Shown here piece by piece: positions 1 to 7,517 of a DNA stretch of 27,116 nucleotides; the stretch's first letter is position 1; every line of letters starts with the position of its first letter. The notes under the pieces were generated by a model. It did not search any database, was not told the DNA's origin, and was given only the letters and a program-made list of their open reading frames with translations. The DNA comes from Verrucomicrobiota bacterium (lineage in GTDB: Bacteria > Verrucomicrobiota > Verrucomicrobiia > Limisphaerales > UBA11358). The position numbers and the translations under genes are program-made. The stretch is from the NCBI GenBank assembly GCA_026225155.1, contig JAMFSG010000078.1, forward strand, positions 1 to 27,116, in the 5' to 3' direction.

Positions 1-1132
1 CACTTACAAACGCGAACGCGTCATCTCCACACCGCAAGGCACGAGCATCCGTGTCGCTGACGGCCAGCCGGTGCTCAATTTTTGCGCGAATAATTATCTC
101 GGCCTCGCGCAACATCCGGACGTTTTGGCCGCGTCGAAAAAGGCGTTGGACGAATGGGGTTACGGCCTTGCTTCGGTGCGTTTTATTTGCGGCACGCAGG
201 GCGTTCATAAAAAACTTGAAGCAAAAATCAGCGAATTTCTCGGCACGGAAGATACGATTCTTTACGGCTCTTGCTTCGACGCGAACGGTGGGTTGTTTGA
301 AACGTTGCTCGGCGCGGAAGACACGATCATTTCCGACGAACTGAATCACGCGAGCATCATTGACGGTGTGCGTTTGTGCAAAGCGCAACGGGCGCGTTAT
401 CTCAACAACAACATGGCCGATCTCGAAGCGAAGTTGATCGCGGCGGACGCGGCGAAAACGCGTTTCAAAATGATTGCCACCGACGGCGTTTTTTCGATGG
501 ACGGTTACATCGCAAACCTGCCCGCGATTTGTGATCTCGCAGAAAAGTATAACGCGCTCGTCATGGTGGATGATTCGCACTCGGTTGGTTTCATGGGCAA
601 AAACGGTCGCGGCACGCACGAATATCACGACGTGATGTCGCGCGTGGATATCATCACCGGCACGCTCGGTAAAGCGCTTGGCGGCGCGAGCGGTGGTTAC
701 ACGAGCGGGCGCAAAGAGATCATTGAATTTCTGCGCCAACGTTCGCGGCCGTATCTTTTTTCCAACACGCTCGCGCCGTCCATCGCCGGCGCGTCGTTGA
801 AAGTTTTAGAAATGCTGACTGCTTCAACTGAGCTGCGCGACAAGCTGGAAGCGAACACGAAGTTTTTCCGCGAAGGCATGTCGAAACTCGGTTTCAACCT
901 CCTGCCCGGCACGCATCCGATCGTGCCCGTGATGTTGGGCGAGGCTGCGCTCGCCGCGAAATTCGCCGACGCGATGTTGACGAAGGGCGTTTACGTCATC
1001 GGCTTTTCGTATCCCGTCGTGCCGCAAGGCAAGGCGCGCATTCGCACGCAAATTTCCGCCGCGCATTCGCAAGCCGATTTGGAAAAAGCGATCAATGCGT
1101 TTGCCGAAGTGAAACGCGAATTAGGCGTGTAG
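1..1132 (+). CDS. kbl: Glycine C-acetyltransferase (2-amino-3-ketobutyrate CoA ligase), 5'-truncated by the window
   Basis: This is a PLP enzyme of the alpha-oxoamine synthase group. It interconverts glycine plus acetyl-CoA with 2-amino-3-oxobutyrate in threonine degradation, in the cytoplasm. The frame is open to the left edge and reads TYKRERVISTPQG before the LNFCANNYLGLA segment typical of Kbl, so the gene starts outside the window and the internal ATG at 71 is not the start. The VDDSHSVGFMG motif (PLP-ring Asp and His) and TLGKALGGASGG, with the PLP lysine at codon 671-673, are both present. The C-terminus looks complete, and only about 20-25 residues should be missing compared with the usual roughly 395 aa. 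The usual partner tdh is not visible and could lie upstream. The identification is firm because Kbl is well separated from BioF and HemA by these motifs. Confidence 0.95.
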   Translation, partial: TYKRERVISTPQGTSIRVADGQPVLNFCANNYLGLAQHPDVLAASKKALDEWGYGLASVRFICGTQGVHKKLEAKISEFLGTEDTILYGSCFDANGGLFETLLGAEDTIISDELNHASIIDGVRLCKAQRARYLNNNMADLEAKLIAADAAKTRFKMIATDGVFSMDGYIANLPAICDLAEKYNALVMVDDSHSVGFMGKNGRGTHEYHDVMSRVDIITGTLGKALGGASGGYTSGRKEIIEFLRQRSRPYLFSNTLAPSIAGASLKVLEMLTASTELRDKLEANTKFFREGMSKLGFNLLPGTHPIVPVMLGEAALAAKFADAMLTKGVYVIGFSYPVVPQGKARIRTQISAAHSQADLEKAINAFAEVKRELGV

Positions 1133-1141
1133 TCCGCGCAC

Positions 1142-1213
1142 CGGAGCGCCGAGCATTGCTCCGCTCGGAGCCCGCCGCCGCCATCGCCAAGCCGAGCAAT
1201 GCTCGGTGCTCCG
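1142..1213. repeat. Imperfect inverted repeat between kbl and the GH95 gene
   Basis: Two 24-nt arms (1142-1165 and 1190-1213) are inverted copies matching at 22 of 24 positions, separated by 24 nt. The right arm contains a smaller palindrome, CCGAGC-AAT-GCTCGG, with a 3-nt loop at 1192-1206. It lies just after the kbl stop and lacks a clear T-tract, so it looks more like a dispersed REP-type element than a simple terminator. It could still end kbl transcription. Confidence 0.6.
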
Positions 1214-1256
1214 AAGGTGACGTAAGTCGCGCTGGTGAAATTTATTTTTTGGTTGT

Positions 1257-3623
1257 ATGACGAAAATGAAAAAAATACTTAAACAACGGTTGGGATGGCT
1301 TATCTTCGTAGTGCTGCTCGCCACACTGCCAGCGCTCAACCTCTCTGCCGCGTTGCCGGATGCTGCGCTCAATCTCAAACTCACGGCGCCCATCAATACA
1401 TGGGACGAAGCGGTGCCGCTGGGCAATGGTTTGATGGGTGGATTGCTTTGGGGTAAAAACAATCTGGTTCGCCTTTCGCTGGATCGCGGCGATTTGTGGG
1501 ACGACCGTCCGGCGGTCGAAAAAGAATGGTGGAAAAAGGAAACGTGGATCAAGGGCGGCGATTGGGATGCGCCTTACGATGGCTCCACACCGACAAAATT
1601 GCCCGCCGGTCGTCTGGAAATTCAGCTCGATCCGGCGCAACAAATTCAATCGTTTGAACTGAACCTCGCCACGGCGGAAGGCTCGGCGCATTTTACGAAT
1701 GGCGCGTCGTTGACGGCTTTTTTCAGCGCGGTGAAGCCGGTGGCATTGTTGCGCATTCCGGGCGCGGAACCGAAATCGTTGACGCTGATTCCGTCGGGCG
1801 CGAAAAAAAGCGGCGGCGACACGGGGCCGAGCAGTGGCGGCGCGGTGAGTAAATTGGGTTATCCGCCCGCGACCCGCGGCAGCGAAGGCAACGCGCAATG
1901 GTATGTGCAAACTGCGGCCGAAGGTTTCAAATATTGCGCCTGCGTGGAAACGAAACGGGTCGGCGCTGAAACCTTGGTTGCCGTCGCCGTGACCTCGACG
2001 ACGGATGGCGTGGATGTTTTAGGTATTGCGCGGCAGCGTTGCGCGGACGCACTCAAGCAAGGTTATGCCAAAGCCCTGAAGCCGCACGTCGGGTGGTGGC
2101 AGGATTTTTGGTCGCAATCCGATTTGCACATTCCTGAACCGGACATTGAGCGGCAGTATTATCTCGTGCGCTATTTTTACGGTGCCGCGTCACGTCGCGG
2201 TGCGCCGCCGATGCCGTTGCAAGGCGTGTGGACGGCGGACAACGGTGGTTTGCCGCCGTGGAAAGGGGATTATCATAACGATCTCAATACGCAGATGACT
2301 TACATGGGTTATCAGGAAGCGGGAAATTTCGACGAAGGTTTGAGCTTTCTCGATTTGCTCTGGAACCTCACGCCAAAGTTTCAGGCGTTCGCCAAAGATT
2401 TTTACGGAACGGACGGACTGGCCACGCCGGGCGTGATGTCTCTCACAGGTCAACCGCTCGCTGGCTGGGGGCAATACAGTCTTTCGCCGACGATGAGCGC
2501 GTGGAATGCCCACCTGTTTTATTTGCATTGGTGTTACACGATGGATGATACGTTTTTGCGCGACCGCGCCTATCCGTGGTGCAGCGAAGTTGGCAAATGT
2601 ATGATGGGTTTGCTCAAGCCGGATAAAGATGGCGTGTTAAAATTATTACGTTCGTCATCGCCGGAATTTTTCGACAACAGTGATCGTGCGTGGTTGGAAC
2701 CGAATAGCAACTTCGATTTGCAATGTTTGAAAATGCTCTTCCTCTCGCTCGCTGAAATGGCCGACGCGCAGGGCAAAACCGGCGAAGCCAAAACGTGGGC
2801 GGCGGCGGCGGCGGCCCTCGGCGATTTTCATGCGGATGATCAAGGCCAATTGATGCTGGATGCCAAAACTGAAGTGCCTTACAGCCATCGGCATCTCTCC
2901 AGCCTCATGGCGTTGTATCCGTTCAACCTCATCACCTGCGACGGTAGTGATCTGGATCGCCAACGTATTCGCGCTTCGCTCGCGCAATGGGGGAAACTCG
3001 GCACGGGCGCGTGGTGCGGCTACTCGTTTTCGTGGATGAGCTGTATGCAAGCCCGCGTCGGCGATGCGGAAGCGGCGTTGCGCAACCTCGATATTTTTGT
3101 GAAAGCGTTCATTCTGCGAAACGGATTTCACGCGAACGGCGACCAGACAAAATCCGGTTTCTCCGGCTTTACGTATCGTCCGTTTACGCTCGAAGGAAAT
3201 TTTCTGGCGATGCAGGCCGTGCAGGAAATGTTGTTGCAAAGCTGGAGTCCGACGCCCGGCCAGAATGACACAGGCAGCATTCGTATTTTTCCCGCGACGC
3301 CGTGGCGTTGGCACGATGCGTCGTTCGACGATCTGCGGGCCGAAGGTGGCTGGCGGGTTTCGGCGCGACGCCAAAACAACGCGACGACGTGGTTCAAAAT
3401 TACCGCGACGCATAAAGGATTGCTTCGTATCCGCGATAACTTTGACGGTCGCACGCCGAAGTGGAACCGTTCCGGCGTGAAAAAAGTGGGCGATCATTTT
3501 GAGATCGTTTTGAAAGCCGGTCAAAGCCTGGAAGCGACGTTGGACAAACCGGCGACAATTCCGCCCGCGCCAGAAAACCTAGCGGTGCCAGTGGAAATTA
3601 AAAAGGTCTCAGCGCGAAACTAA
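1257..3623 (+). CDS. Secreted GH95-like glycoside hydrolase (alpha-L-fucosidase family)
   Basis: The 788-aa protein begins with a charged n-region and a hydrophobic stretch (about residues 11-31, GWLIFVVLLATLPALNLSA), a Sec signal peptide. The mature N-terminus has NTWDEAVPLGNGLMGGLLWG, the GH95 N-domain signature. The catalytic (alpha/alpha)6 domain covers roughly residues 270-670. It includes YHNDLNTQM (341-346), SPE with E470 where the GH95 general acid lies, and FTLEGNF (E646) where the family normally has DGNFG. GH95 enzymes release terminal alpha-L-fucose, or L-galactose, by inversion. Two of the usual catalytic positions are altered here, so substrate and activity are uncertain. A beta-sandwich C-domain follows. 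No clear Shine-Dalgarno site precedes the ATG at 1257, and an in-frame ATG at 1266 is an alternative. Its neighbours are GH35 and GH78 genes. Confidence 0.85.
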   Translation: MTKMKKILKQRLGWLIFVVLLATLPALNLSAALPDAALNLKLTAPINTWDEAVPLGNGLMGGLLWGKNNLVRLSLDRGDLWDDRPAVEKEWWKKETWIKGGDWDAPYDGSTPTKLPAGRLEIQLDPAQQIQSFELNLATAEGSAHFTNGASLTAFFSAVKPVALLRIPGAEPKSLTLIPSGAKKSGGDTGPSSGGAVSKLGYPPATRGSEGNAQWYVQTAAEGFKYCACVETKRVGAETLVAVAVTSTTDGVDVLGIARQRCADALKQGYAKALKPHVGWWQDFWSQSDLHIPEPDIERQYYLVRYFYGAASRRGAPPMPLQGVWTADNGGLPPWKGDYHNDLNTQMTYMGYQEAGNFDEGLSFLDLLWNLTPKFQAFAKDFYGTDGLATPGVMSLTGQPLAGWGQYSLSPTMSAWNAHLFYLHWCYTMDDTFLRDRAYPWCSEVGKCMMGLLKPDKDGVLKLLRSSSPEFFDNSDRAWLEPNSNFDLQCLKMLFLSLAEMADAQGKTGEAKTWAAAAAALGDFHADDQGQLMLDAKTEVPYSHRHLSSLMALYPFNLITCDGSDLDRQRIRASLAQWGKLGTGAWCGYSFSWMSCMQARVGDAEAALRNLDIFVKAFILRNGFHANGDQTKSGFSGFTYRPFTLEGNFLAMQAVQEMLLQSWSPTPGQNDTGSIRIFPATPWRWHDASFDDLRAEGGWRVSARRQNNATTWFKITATHKGLLRIRDNFDGRTPKWNRSGVKKVGDHFEIVLKAGQSLEATLDKPATIPPAPENLAVPVEIKKVSARN

Positions 3624-3641
3624 ACTCAACCACATCCGAAC

Positions 3642-3840
3642 GTGTGAAGCGGATTATTTCGCTAACGGTCTTGACCGGCAAACCTCACGGCGGTGGTCGG
3701 TCTGCCGGCAAAAGATATTAAGTCTATACCGAAAGCGTGGGTCACTCACCCAGCGAACCGGCGTGAAATGCGCTAAAATGGAAACCCGTAACGCCGGGTT
3801 GGAAGTGGGTTCCGGCGATGATCATTGCGAGTCGAGTGGA
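3642..3840 (+). mobile_element. Possible decayed group II intron domain I (structured RNA remnant)
   Basis: The 278-bp gap between the GH95 gene and the pseudopilin has no credible ORF, but it reads like a folded RNA. It starts with GTGTGAAGCGG (5'-GTGYG-like), then CGCTAACGGTCTTGACCGGC and an AACCCG/CGGGTT hairpin (near 3784-3801) nested in GGAAACCC/GGGTTCC, ending in GGCGATGATCATTGCGAG. The order of these motifs resembles domain I of bacterial group II introns as I remember them. No maturase ORF or domain V is visible, so it would be a 5' fragment. The resemblance is by eye only. Confidence 0.35.
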
Positions 3841-3901
3841 TGATTTAACTGCACCCCAAGATCGCGTGGGAATTTTTCCCCGCCAATCTCTAGCCGCAGG
3901 G

Positions 3902-4678
3902 CTACTTCTTCGCTTGTAAATAGTAGACGGGGTTTCTGTTCCCGTAGACGATGTTCGTCCAATTCATAAATACCGCATGGCCATCCATGAAAGAATAGAT
4001 ATCGCCTTTGCCGTTGCCGTGCCGGATATAAGCTCCGCCGGTCGGGAGCGGACCGGGAGCAGGGGCGGGTGAAAAATAGGGATAAAGATAACCGAACTGG
4101 TCCCATTTCAAGGTGTTTTTCGGCGTCTGATCTAAACTATCGCCATTGACGAAGGTATCGCTCGGCTTGGTAACGATCGTTGATTTTTGCCGACCATATC
4201 CGGAGTTACTCGTATCGGGGTCAATGAAACCAAGATAGGCAAAATTGGCACCGTAACCGCCAAAGCTGCCAGCGCCGTAAGAGGTGGCTGGGATCTGACC
4301 CTGAATGTTCGCCATCGGACAAGCGGCGATGCTATTGGTCGCTGACACATTGGTGACGCTGCCGCTGCCGTTGATCCCGAGAAAAGAGCTGATTTCCGCG
4401 AACCATTGGGACGGCGCGTAACTGCCCGACTTATATTGATAAGCGCAGACGGGCAGATAATCGTTGCGATCGCCCGCATAAAGGATATAGCCCAAAGCGA
4501 TTTGTTTTTGGTTGTTAACGCATTTGATCGTCTTGGCCTTGGTTTTAGCCTTGGCCAAAGCGGGCAACAGCATCGCGGCGAGAATCGCGATGATGGCGAT
4601 GACGACCAACAATTCGATCAATGTGAATGCGCCACGCTTGGTCGTCGTGGTGATCAGACTTTTATTTGATGTTTCCAT
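3902..4678 (-). CDS. Prepilin-type pseudopilin, H-x(n)-DG type
   Basis: This 258-aa protein has a short basic leader followed by GAFTLIELLVVIAIIAILA (about residues 15-33), the class III prepilin peptidase site (G/A before F-T-L-I-E) with the conserved Glu at mature +5 and a single long N-terminal helix. KAKTIKCVNNQKQIALGY follows, and the C-terminus has RHGNGKGDIYSFMDGHAVF, the H...DGH motif. Proteins of this type are strongly expanded in Verrucomicrobiota, Planctomycetes and Lentisphaerae, and are probably minor pilins of a type II secretion or type IV pilus-like system. The specific role is unknown. It is divergent from the GH35 gene, with which it shares a 313-bp gap. The start is the ATG at 4676-4678. 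Confidence 0.9.
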   Translation of the reverse strand: METSNKSLITTTTKRGAFTLIELLVVIAIIAILAAMLLPALAKAKTKAKTIKCVNNQKQIALGYILYAGDRNDYLPVCAYQYKSGSYAPSQWFAEISSFLGINGSGSVTNVSATNSIAACPMANIQGQIPATSYGAGSFGGYGANFAYLGFIDPDTSNSGYGRQKSTIVTKPSDTFVNGDSLDQTPKNTLKWDQFGYLYPYFSPAPAPGPLPTGGAYIRHGNGKGDIYSFMDGHAVFMNWTNIVYGNRNPVYYLQAKK

Positions 4679-4809
4679 TTATACTCGCTTTCTTACTTTT
4701 TGGATGCCAACGATTTAAATCAGGATGGTTCGAATCTGTATTGGTTGATCACTGAGTTCGGCCTGATTCCGGCAACTGAAGTATTTTAATTCGCGTTATT
4801 ATTTTCACA

Positions 4810-4827
4810 ATATGACGAATGTCACAT
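4810..4827. promoter_or_regulatory. Candidate operator palindrome in the pseudopilin/GH35 divergent gap
   Basis: ATATGAC-GAAT-GTCACAT forms two 7-bp half-sites that are inverted copies with one mismatch. It lies in an AT-rich part of the 313-bp divergent intergenic region (4679-4991), about 132 bp upstream of the pseudopilin start and 165 bp upstream of the GH35 start. No regulator gene is nearby and no convincing promoter could be fixed. The rest of this gap shows only small GC-rich hairpins near 4885-4915. Confidence 0.25.
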
Positions 4828-4991
4828 GATGCCGGGGTGGCAGTGACGAAGATTTTAGCTTATTAAAAGACGTGTCAGCAGCGGACGGACCGCGGTCTTT
4901 CAGCCGCTTCAGCGGGACTGCTTCGCTCCCCCGAATGCGGAGGTTGCTTTTCATTCGTGGCTCTTTATTTTTGTGTCAACGTAAACAAATC

Positions 4992-7355
4992 ATGAAAATT
5001 AAATTCATCCAATCAGTTTCCCGGTTCCATTGGACCTGCGCCTGCGCGTTGCTGTTGAGTGCGGCGATCTCGTCGCGGGCGGCGGAAACGATGCCGGTCG
5101 GCACTAACACGTTCGTGATCGGCACGAATAATTTTCTGCTCAACGGCCAACCGTTTCTCATCAAGGCGGGCGAAATTCATCCGGCGCGCGTGCCCCATGA
5201 ATATTGGGCGGATCGTTTGCGGATGATGCACGCGATGGGTTTGAACACCGTTTCGATCTACACGTTTTGGAATCAATTTGAAACGCGTCAGGGCGAATGG
5301 AATTTCACCGGCGACGCGGATGTGGCGGAATTTGTCCGCCTCGCGCAAAAGGAAGGTCTGTGGGTCATCCTGCGGCCCGGCCCGTATGTGTGCGCGGAAT
5401 GGGAATTCGGCGGCTATCCGTGGTGGTTGCTCAAGGAACATGATTTGCAAGTGCGCAGTCAGGATCCACGTTTTCTCGCCGCAGCGGGAACGTATCTGAA
5501 AAAGCTGGGCGAACAACTCGCGCCCTTGCAGATCACGCATGGCGGGCCGATCATCCTGGCGCAGGTGGAAAATGAATACGGCAGTTTCGGCAGCGATCAT
5601 GTGTATATGCAGAAAATCATGGACCTCGAACGCGCCGCTGGTTTTAACGTGCCGTTCTTCACCGCTGACGGTGGCGGCAACATGATGGCGAGCGGACATT
5701 TGCCGGACGCGTTACCGGGCTTGAATGGCGGCGGCGAAAACACGATGAAGGAAGTTGGCAAATATCGTCCGACGGGGCCGTGGTTGGTGCCGGAATTCTA
5801 TCCCGGCTGGCTGGATCATTGGGGCGAACCTCACGCGCAGATTGGCATTGGCGGCTTGGTGGAAGAAGCGGAATGGAAAATTAACAACAACGTTTCGTTC
5901 TGTTTTTACATGGTCTATGGCGGCACGTCGTTCGGTTTTATGAACGGCGCGAATTACGGCGGCCACTTCCAACCGCAACCGACGAGCTACGATTACAATT
6001 CGCCCATGGACGAGACGGGGCGTCCGACCAAAAAATTCTTCGCGTTGCGGGAAGAATTAGCCAAGCACATCATGCCCGGCGAAACGTTGCCCGACGTTCC
6101 TGCTATGCCGGCGACGATAGCCATTCCGACCATTGCCATCACGGAATCCGCGAGCCTCTTTGATAATTTGGGCAAGCCCATCCGCTCCGAAAAACCGTTG
6201 AGCTTTGAAGACTTGGATCAAGGTTACGGCTACGTTTTGTATCGCACCCACATTGCGGACGCGACGACGAATGCGTTGCTCGCCATCAAAGAACTGTGCG
6301 ACTTCGCCACGATTTATATTGATGGCAAACACGTCGCGACGCTGGATCGTCGTCATCATCAAGATTCCGTCACGCTCACGAATCTCAGCGCGGGTGACAC
6401 GCTCGACATTCTCGTGGAGAACGGCGGACGCATCAATTACGGCGGCCAACTTCGCGATAATCGCAAAGGCATCACGGAGTCGGTCACGCTCGGCGACACG
6501 GTTTTGACGGGTTGGGAAATGTATAAATTTCCCTTTGATGACAGCGCGAAAATTTCCGCCCTGGACTTTCGTTCCTCGTCCACGCTGCCCGCGCCGGCCG
6601 TGCATCGCGGCACGTTTGACGTGGCCGCACCGGGCGACACCTTTCTCGACTTACGCGGTTTTGGCAAAGGCATTGTCATCGTCAACGGCCATAATCTCGG
6701 ACGTTATTGGTATATCGGCCCGCAACAAACGCTCTATTGTCCCGGCGTCTGGCTCAAAAAAGGTAGCAACGAAATCGTGATCTTTGAACAACTCCAAGAC
6801 GGCACCAACACGCTCAGCGCGCTGGCGACGCCGGTGCTTGATCAATTGAAAAAAGATCAGAACGCACCGGGTCGCGGCAAGATGATCGAACCTAAAATCG
6901 AAGCCGCCGACCTCATCCAATCCGGCACGCTCGCGGATAGTGGCGACCTGCAAACGATCACTTTCCCGCAAAAATCTGCGCGTTATATCTGCCTGCAAGC
7001 CTTGTCCTCGCAGAACGACGACGACTTCACCACGCTCGCGGAACTCAAAGCGGTGAATGCCGCCGGTAAAAATATTCCGAGCAAAAACTGGAAAGTGATT
7101 TACGTGGACAGCGAAGAAAACTTTGCGGAAGGTGACCCGGCGGAAAACGTGTTCGACGGGCACGCTAATACTTACTGGCATACGCTCTGGAGCGCGCCCC
7201 ACACCGTGCATCCGCACACGTTGGTCATTGATCTGGGGGCCGTGCGCGATCTTACCGGCATCAAATTATTGCCGCGTCAAGATTCCGATCACGGCCGCAT
7301 CAAAGATTATCGTCTCTATCTCCGCGAACAAGCCTTTGCGCCCGCGCATCCGTAA
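4992..7355 (+). CDS. Secreted GH35 beta-galactosidase with a C-terminal discoidin-like domain
   Basis: This is a retaining exo-beta-galactosidase of 787 aa from the chosen ATG. The open frame extends 40 codons upstream to 4872, but MKIKFIQSV at 4992 begins a normal signal peptide (hydrophobic CACALLLSAAISSRAA, cleavage about residue 30-35), so 4992 is preferred. The TIM barrel covers about residues 45-370. GGPIILAQVENEYGSFG carries the acid/base E195, and WLVPEFYPGWLDHWG carries the nucleophile E268. A beta-sandwich with VNGHNLGRYWYIGPQQTLY (about residues 565-585) follows, typical of GH35. The last ~125 residues (663-787) resemble an F5/8C carbohydrate-binding domain with its strands in rotated order. 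It may act on galactose side chains alongside the GH95 and GH78 enzymes. Confidence 0.95.
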   Translation: MKIKFIQSVSRFHWTCACALLLSAAISSRAAETMPVGTNTFVIGTNNFLLNGQPFLIKAGEIHPARVPHEYWADRLRMMHAMGLNTVSIYTFWNQFETRQGEWNFTGDADVAEFVRLAQKEGLWVILRPGPYVCAEWEFGGYPWWLLKEHDLQVRSQDPRFLAAAGTYLKKLGEQLAPLQITHGGPIILAQVENEYGSFGSDHVYMQKIMDLERAAGFNVPFFTADGGGNMMASGHLPDALPGLNGGGENTMKEVGKYRPTGPWLVPEFYPGWLDHWGEPHAQIGIGGLVEEAEWKINNNVSFCFYMVYGGTSFGFMNGANYGGHFQPQPTSYDYNSPMDETGRPTKKFFALREELAKHIMPGETLPDVPAMPATIAIPTIAITESASLFDNLGKPIRSEKPLSFEDLDQGYGYVLYRTHIADATTNALLAIKELCDFATIYIDGKHVATLDRRHHQDSVTLTNLSAGDTLDILVENGGRINYGGQLRDNRKGITESVTLGDTVLTGWEMYKFPFDDSAKISALDFRSSSTLPAPAVHRGTFDVAAPGDTFLDLRGFGKGIVIVNGHNLGRYWYIGPQQTLYCPGVWLKKGSNEIVIFEQLQDGTNTLSALATPVLDQLKKDQNAPGRGKMIEPKIEAADLIQSGTLADSGDLQTITFPQKSARYICLQALSSQNDDDFTTLAELKAVNAAGKNIPSKNWKVIYVDSEENFAEGDPAENVFDGHANTYWHTLWSAPHTVHPHTLVIDLGAVRDLTGIKLLPRQDSDHGRIKDYRLYLREQAFAPAHP

Positions 7356-7364
7356 AATTTGAGC

Positions 7365-7387
7365 GGGACGGCGCGCGGCGCCGTCCC
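7365..7387. repeat. Perfect 10-bp hairpin with 3-nt loop after the GH35 gene
   Basis: GGGACGGCGC-GCG-GCGCCGTCCC starts 9 bp after the GH35 stop. The stem is perfect and very GC-rich, but no T-run follows. It is either a strong RNA hairpin protecting the GH35 message or a member of the stem/triplet-loop repeat family seen elsewhere in the window. The remaining bases to the GH78 start (7388-7517) show nothing I can name. Confidence 0.6.
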
Positions 7388-7517
7388 CGTCAGGTTGCGG
7401 CGCAACGGATATCGCAGCGCGCGGTGCCGACCGTTTAAATTGAGCTATCACTGAGATCAGCCCTCCGTTGACGCCTGTTTTCCGCTCCTCTATTGTGTCA
7501 CTCTGAACACTAGACGC

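Noticed and set aside
71..1132. kbl starting at the ATG at 71
   Set aside because: The upstream in-frame residues are conserved Kbl sequence, so the gene is cut by the window edge rather than starting there.
4872..4991. Upstream extension of the GH35 gene to 4872
   Set aside because: The 40 extra residues do not resemble a signal peptide or any domain and overlap hairpin-rich sequence. MKIKFIQSV at 4992 gives a standard secretion signal.
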